Assembly: GCA_017380975.1 (NCBI GenBank)
Contig: JAFOCX010000219.1
Coordinates: forward strand, 1 to 7,650
DNA length: 7,650 nt
Reading direction: 5' to 3'
DNA from: Lachnospiraceae bacterium
Lineage (GTDB): Bacteria; Bacillota; Clostridia; Lachnospirales; Lachnospiraceae
Positions 4,972-7,650 of this stretch are shown here, one piece after another. Made by a program: the position numbers and the translations under genes. The notes beneath the pieces were generated by a model. That model saw only the letters and a list, made by a program, of their open reading frames with translations. It did not search any database and was not told where the DNA came from. Numbering within the stretch: the first letter of the stretch is position 1; each line of letters opens with the position of its first letter.

Positions 4972-6396
4972 TTACCAGATTTCCGGTTTCGCATCTGCCG
5001 GAAGCGGATTCGGATATACTTCACCGTTTAATTCCTCTTTCCAGTCAGCCTGAGCCTGAGCTACCTTCTCCGGATTCATCAGAAGCTCTGCACCTACGCA
5101 AGCCATAACTTTCGCAGCTGCAAGCATACCTTTGTGTGCAATTGTGGATTTACCCTGTGCGGTTGCCTGCCAGGAGTGCATAGCTGTACCTGCTGCATAG
5201 CAGTTTGTATAAACATGTCCTGTCGGAACCTTCCAGCTTACATCACCAACGTCAGAAGATCCGCCGCCGCCAAAACGTGTATTCTTATCAATGATCACAT
5301 CCCATAACGGATTCGGTAACAAATCTTTCTTACCAAGTTCAGCAGCCATGGACTTTAATCCCTCTTTATCAAGGGCTGTGGTCACTTCCTGGAACTTTCT
5401 TGCATATTCCAGCTCTTCCTCTGTATAACCGATCGGAATCACTTTCTCAAGGCTTTCCTGGATCATATCATTGAGAGTATCATTGTTAATAATATCAGAA
5501 TAAGCAGCAACCTGCTTAACATCCACCGTTGTACCTGTGATCAGAGCTGCACCTTTTGCGATATCGCACATTCTGTCAAATAAATGTTTCACCTGAGTTA
5601 CTTTCGGTGCACGGATCGCATAAAGAATCTGGGCCTCAGACGGAATTACGTTCGGAGCAATACCGCCGGAATTTGTGATCGCACCATGCACTCTTGCAGC
5701 GTCGATCATATGCTCTCTCATAAAGTTTACACCGATATCCATCATCTCAACTGCATCCAGAGCGGAACGACCAAGTTCCGGAGCTCCTGCTGCATGAGAA
5801 GAAATTCCGTGGAATGTAAAGAATGCACGGAAGTTTGCAAGGTGATATCCACCCTTCATAACTTTATTGATCGCAAACGGATGCCATGTAAGAGCAATAT
5901 CGCAATCATCAAAATATCCGTCACGAACCAGATAAACTTTACCGCCTGCATTTTCCTCTGCCGGGCATCCATAATAACGGATTGTACCGGAGAGATTGTT
6001 CTGCTCCATATATGTCTTTAATGCATCAGCAGCCGCAAGGCTTCCTGTACCAAGCATGTGGTGTCCGCAGCCATGGCCATTGGTCATACCCTCGATCGGA
6101 CTGCGCTCTGTCTTATCTGCCTCCTGCTGAAGCGCAGAAAGAGCATCAAACTCACCAAGGAATGCGATCACCGGTTTCCCGCTTCCAAACTCGGCAATAA
6201 ACGCAGTCTCCTCGCCTGCAAGATCTGCTTTTACAGAGAATCCTCTGCTCTTCATATACTCCTGCTGTAACTCAGAAGATTTGTACTCCTGAAATCTCGG
6301 CTCTGCGTATCCCCAGATTGTATCGCTCATATCTGTATATGTCTTGCGATTTTCCTCGATCAATGCGATCAAATCATCTCTAAACTGTGTTCCCAT
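4972..6396 (-). CDS. M20-family amidohydrolase, AbgB-like (paralog 1)
   Basis: A 474-residue member of the M20/AbgB-like amidohydrolases, which use metal ions to hydrolyse amide bonds of N-acyl or aminobenzoyl amino acids. Motifs: GEFDAL (81-86), NGHGCGHH (106-113) with the standard Cys-Gly-His order, CPAEENAGGK with the catalytic and ligand glutamates, TWHP, the dimerisation domain around GISSHAAGAPELGRSA, GGGGSSDVGDVSW, and C-terminal HSWQ and AHKGM. I chose the ATG at 6396: it has AGGGGG at 6404-6409 with seven bases of spacing and aligns residue for residue with the paralog. An in-frame ATG at 6444 adds 16 unrelated residues, has no ribosome binding site and lies upstream of the likely transcription start. 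A promoter is at 6435-6463 and a terminator follows the stop. Identity to the downstream paralog is clearly high, about two thirds by eye. The physiological substrate is not determined. Confidence 0.9.
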   Translation of the reverse strand: MGTQFRDDLIALIEENRKTYTDMSDTIWGYAEPRFQEYKSSELQQEYMKSRGFSVKADLAGEETAFIAEFGSGKPVIAFLGEFDALSALQQEADKTERSPIEGMTNGHGCGHHMLGTGSLAAADALKTYMEQNNLSGTIRYYGCPAEENAGGKVYLVRDGYFDDCDIALTWHPFAINKVMKGGYHLANFRAFFTFHGISSHAAGAPELGRSALDAVEMMDIGVNFMREHMIDAARVHGAITNSGGIAPNVIPSEAQILYAIRAPKVTQVKHLFDRMCDIAKGAALITGTTVDVKQVAAYSDIINNDTLNDMIQESLEKVIPIGYTEEELEYARKFQEVTTALDKEGLKSMAAELGKKDLLPNPLWDVIIDKNTRFGGGGSSDVGDVSWKVPTGHVYTNCYAAGTAMHSWQATAQGKSTIAHKGMLAAAKVMACVGAELLMNPEKVAQAQADWKEELNGEVYPNPLPADAKPEIW

Positions 6397-6403
6397 AAAA
6401 AAA

Positions 6404-6409
6404 CCCCCT
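6404..6409 (-). promoter_or_regulatory. Ribosome binding site deciding the start of amidohydrolase paralog 1
   Basis: AGGGGG lies 7 bases before the ATG at 6396. The longer in-frame start at 6444 lacks any such site. The same bases can pair with a complementary stretch at 6468-6477, which only a longer readthrough RNA would contain. Confidence 0.7.
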
Positions 6410-6434
6410 GTTACACTGTTAAAACTGTCTAAAT

Positions 6435-6463
6435 ATTTTACCATATTTTTCAGTTTCTCACAA
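6435..6463 (-). promoter_or_regulatory. Promoter of amidohydrolase paralog 1
   Basis: Minus-strand TTGTGA (6458-6463) and TAAAAT (6435-6440) are spaced by 17 bases. Initiation would fall near 6428, giving a leader of about 30 bases to the ATG at 6396. The promoter lies in the short gap after the unknown 103-residue gene. Confidence 0.65.
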
Positions 6464-6489
6464 TATAAACAGGGAGTATTATTTAGAAT

Positions 6490-6801
6490 TTAAAACTTAT
6501 ATCCTAACGCCAAAGTAATCACACAGTCATCATCGATCTTCTCATCTTTTTTAAAGATATAATTCATGATCACTTGCTGTAAGCGCTCTTTTACACGCGG
6601 ATTTCCACTGATCTGCGGAGTTGTCACGTTCCAAAACTCCTTTACTGCAATTCCGCTTTCCAATTCCGGCATCGCAAGTCCTGCCTGCGCATAAGCCATA
6701 CCGATCGCACAGGTCAGCTCCATCGCATTGACCAATCTGGCCGGATTTTCAAATATTCTCGTCTTAATATCTACAGACATTGGAATTAAACTATGTACCA
6801 T
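6490..6801 (-). CDS. Conserved-looking small protein of unknown function
   Basis: A 103-residue protein that I do not recognise. The sequence is not low in complexity. Residues 27-44 (MELTCAIGMAYAQAGLAM) form a moderately hydrophobic, helix-like stretch, probably a buried helix, since flanking charges and length do not suggest a clear membrane span. The C-terminal half is mixed charged and includes KKDEKIDDD. There is no signal peptide and no cysteine pattern for metal binding. The start at 6801 is supported by AAAGGA at 6808-6813 with six bases of spacing; the later ATG at 6780 has none. Together with ordinary codon content this makes it a likely real gene. It lies between the tRNA operon terminator and the amidohydrolase promoter, with no clear promoter or terminator of its own. 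It may depend on readthrough or on a weak promoter I cannot see. No function is proposed. Confidence 0.7.
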   Translation of the reverse strand: MVHSLIPMSVDIKTRIFENPARLVNAMELTCAIGMAYAQAGLAMPELESGIAVKEFWNVTTPQISGNPRVKERLQQVIMNYIFKKDEKIDDDCVITLALGYKF

Positions 6802-6845
6802 ATTTCATCCTTTCGCAGTTCAGGGTGTTGCAGACCCACGCCAGT

Positions 6846-6882
6846 AAAAAGAAAAAGAGCTCTGATTTCTCAGAACTCTTTT
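6846..6882 (-). terminator. Rho-independent terminator of the seven-gene tRNA operon
   Basis: AAGAGTTCTGA (6870-6880) pairs with TCAGAGCTCTT (6855-6865), eleven pairs with one G-U, closed by a stable GAAA tetraloop and followed by TTTTTCTTTTT. It starts five bases after the tRNA-Leu 3' end. Confidence 0.9.
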
Positions 6883-6885
6883 CTA

Positions 6886-6969
6886 TGCCGGTGACCGGAC
6901 TTGAACCGGTACGGGGTTTCCCCCGAGGGATTTTAAGTCCCTTGCGTCTGCCTATTCCGCCACACCGGC
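6886..6969 (-). tRNA. tRNA-Leu (anticodon TAA)
   Basis: An 84-base class II tRNA. Acceptor GCCGGTG/CACCGGC, anticodon stem AGGGA/TCCCT with loop CTTAAAA giving TAA, a long variable arm CGGGGG/CCCCG typical of leucine tRNAs, and T-loop TTCAAGT. The discriminator is A and no CCA is encoded. It is the last gene of the operon, followed by a terminator. Confidence 0.96.
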
Positions 6970-6977
6970 AAACCATG

Positions 6978-6996
6978 TGATAACTTTTAGTTATCA
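6978..6996 (-). other. Perfect hairpin in the tRNA-Val/tRNA-Leu spacer
   Basis: TGATAACT (6989-6996) and AGTTATCA (6978-6985) form eight perfect pairs around an AAA loop, filling most of the 28-base spacer. No T-run follows, so it is not a terminator. It may guide cleavage or trimming of the tRNA precursor; that role is inferred. Confidence 0.6.
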
Positions 6997-6997
6997 G

Positions 6998-7070
6998 TGG
7001 GGCCTACAGGGCTCGAACCTGTGACCCTCTGCTTGTAAGGCAGATGCTCTCCCAGCTGAGCTAAGACCCC
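6998..7070 (-). tRNA. tRNA-Val (anticodon TAC)
   Basis: A 73-base cloverleaf: acceptor GGGGTCT/AGGCCCC, anticodon stem TCTGC/GCAGA with loop CTTACAA giving TAC, T-arm with TTCGAGC. The discriminator is A and no CCA is encoded. A 35-base spacer separates it from tRNA-Asp. Confidence 0.97.
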
Positions 7071-7105
7071 AGATATGAATTTTTAAGGAAGCACTTACGT
7101 GCAAG

Positions 7106-7179
7106 CGACCCGGAAGGGGTTCGAACCCTCGACCTCCGCCGTGACAGGGCGGCGCTCTAACCAGCTGAGCCACCGGGCC
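7106..7179 (-). tRNA. tRNA-Asp (anticodon GTC)
   Basis: A 74-base cloverleaf: acceptor GGCCCGG/CCGGGTC, anticodon stem CCGCC/GGCGG with loop CTGTCAC giving GTC, T-loop TTCGAAC. Discriminator G, as usual for aspartate tRNAs. No CCA is encoded. Confidence 0.97.
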
Positions 7180-7220
7180 ATATTGTAATTTATCTTTTGG
7201 AACTTTTGGTACTGGGTAAG

Positions 7221-7294
7221 TGGACCTTCAGGGACTTGAACCCGGGACCGACCGGTTATGAGCCGGTTGCTCTAACCAACTGAGCTAAAGGTCC
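7221..7294 (-). tRNA. tRNA with CAT anticodon: elongator tRNA-Met or tRNA-Ile2
   Basis: A 74-base cloverleaf: acceptor GGACCTT/AAGGTCC, anticodon stem ACCGG/CCGGT with loop CTCATAA giving CAT, discriminator A. It is not the initiator, because it lacks the GGG/CCC anticodon stem and the unpaired first base. A CAT anticodon can be elongator methionine, or isoleucine once TilS converts C34 to lysidine to read AUA. The GGACCTTTAGCTCAGTTGG start resembles Gram-positive Ile2 as I remember it, so Ile2 is a serious possibility. Confidence 0.93.
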
Positions 7295-7306
7295 AAAATT
7301 TTTGAA

Positions 7307-7379
7307 AGCCGATGATCGGACTCGAACCGATAACCTGCTGATTACAAATCAGCTGCTCTGCCAATTGAGCCACATCGGC
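7307..7379 (-). tRNA. tRNA-Thr (anticodon TGT)
   Basis: A 73-base cloverleaf: acceptor GCCGATG/CATCGGC, anticodon stem GCTGA/TCAGC with loop TTTGTAA giving TGT, T-loop TTCGAGT. The discriminator is T. No CCA is encoded. Only 12 bases separate it from the CAT tRNA and 4 from tRNA-Glu. Confidence 0.97.
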
Positions 7380-7383
7380 TTAA

Positions 7384-7455
7384 TGACCCCAACGAGGTTC
7401 GAACTCGTGTTACCGCCGTGAAAGGGCGATGTCTTAACCGCTTGACCATGGGGCC
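7384..7455 (-). tRNA. tRNA-Glu (anticodon TTC)
   Basis: A 72-base cloverleaf: acceptor GGCCCCA/TGGGGTC, anticodon stem TCGCC/GGCGG with loop CTTTCAC giving TTC, T-loop TTCGAAC. Discriminator A; no CCA is encoded. It is followed after 4 bases by tRNA-Thr and preceded by a 50-base spacer with no gene. Confidence 0.97.
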
Positions 7456-7505
7456 TAAACCTTTGCCTCTGTCAACCAATTCTTACGAACCTGCCGTTGA
7501 AGCAA

Positions 7506-7577
<72 letters not shown>

Positions 7578-7608
7578 TCATTTAATCGGCATAGCCGAAC
7601 TATTGAGT

Positions 7609-7637
7609 ATTATACACTCAAAACCACACACTGAAAA
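7609..7637 (-). promoter_or_regulatory. Promoter of the tRNA operon, with a palindrome over the -10 box
   Basis: Minus-strand TATAAT (7609-7614) is a perfect -10, and TTTTCA (7632-7637) lies 17 bases upstream as a four-of-six -35. TTGAGT (7616-7621) and ACTCAA (7603-7608) form an inverted repeat around the -10. A short leader hairpin TCGGC/GCCGA with a TAT loop (7586-7598) follows the start site, before tRNA-Asn. Confidence 0.8.
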
Positions 7638-7650
7638 GTAATTCTTAGAC

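Noticed and set aside
6397..6444. An upstream in-frame ATG that would lengthen amidohydrolase paralog 1 by 16 residues
   Set aside because: It has no ribosome binding site, the residues have no counterpart in the paralog, and the start overlaps the promoter region and lies upstream of the predicted transcription start.
6780..6980. Open frames on both strands across the tRNA-Leu gene (for example a plus-strand frame reading MPVTGLEPVRGFPRGILSPLRLPIPPH)
   Set aside because: This is the well-known false protein produced by translating a tRNA gene, its antisense strand or both; the region is fully explained by tRNA-Leu and its terminator.

Overview
The window reads as chromosomal DNA of a low-GC Gram-positive bacterium, most likely a gut Clostridia/Lachnospiraceae-type organism. 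This is inferred from strong AGGAGG-type ribosome binding sites, sigma-A-like promoters, tRNA genes without an encoded CCA, and the clostridial look of RecJ and of the AbgB-like amidohydrolases. Every gene I can support lies on the minus strand, so transcription runs from high to low coordinates. No mobile element, CRISPR array or rRNA is visible.

Reading in the direction of transcription, the window opens with a compact tRNA operon (7506-7577 down to 6886-6969): Asn-GTT, Glu-TTC, Thr-TGT, a CAT-anticodon tRNA, Asp-GTC, Val-TAC and Leu-TAA. It has a recognisable promoter at 7609-7637 and a strong GAAA-loop terminator at 6855-6880. Next comes a 103-residue protein I do not recognise (6490-6801). 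Two tandem paralogous M20-family amidohydrolases related to AbgB follow (4972-6396 and 3451-4887), separated by a strong terminator. The upstream paralog has a clear promoter. The downstream one carries a Gly-to-His change inside its predicted metal-binding motif.

A single tRNA-Arg(ACG) gene (3239-3312) follows, with a near-perfect TTGACA/17/TATTAT promoter behind A/T tracts, and its own terminator. The last block is a tightly spaced probable operon: a secreted barnase-family ribonuclease built as a lipoprotein (2449-3075), its barstar-family inhibitor (2124-2426), the single-strand exonuclease RecJ (325-2091) and the start of serine hydroxymethyltransferase glyA (324 to beyond the window edge). 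The recJ stop codon directly abuts the glyA start codon.

The most interesting unit is the toxin/immunity pair. The RNase keeps all barnase active-site residues I can place, but sits behind a lipobox and a Glu/Thr/Ser-rich tether. Its inhibitor is encoded 22 bases downstream, and a terminator-like hairpin lies in the short leader just before the toxin's ribosome binding site. This suggests a membrane-tethered RNase controlled at the leader level, placed at the head of a housekeeping recJ-glyA transcript.
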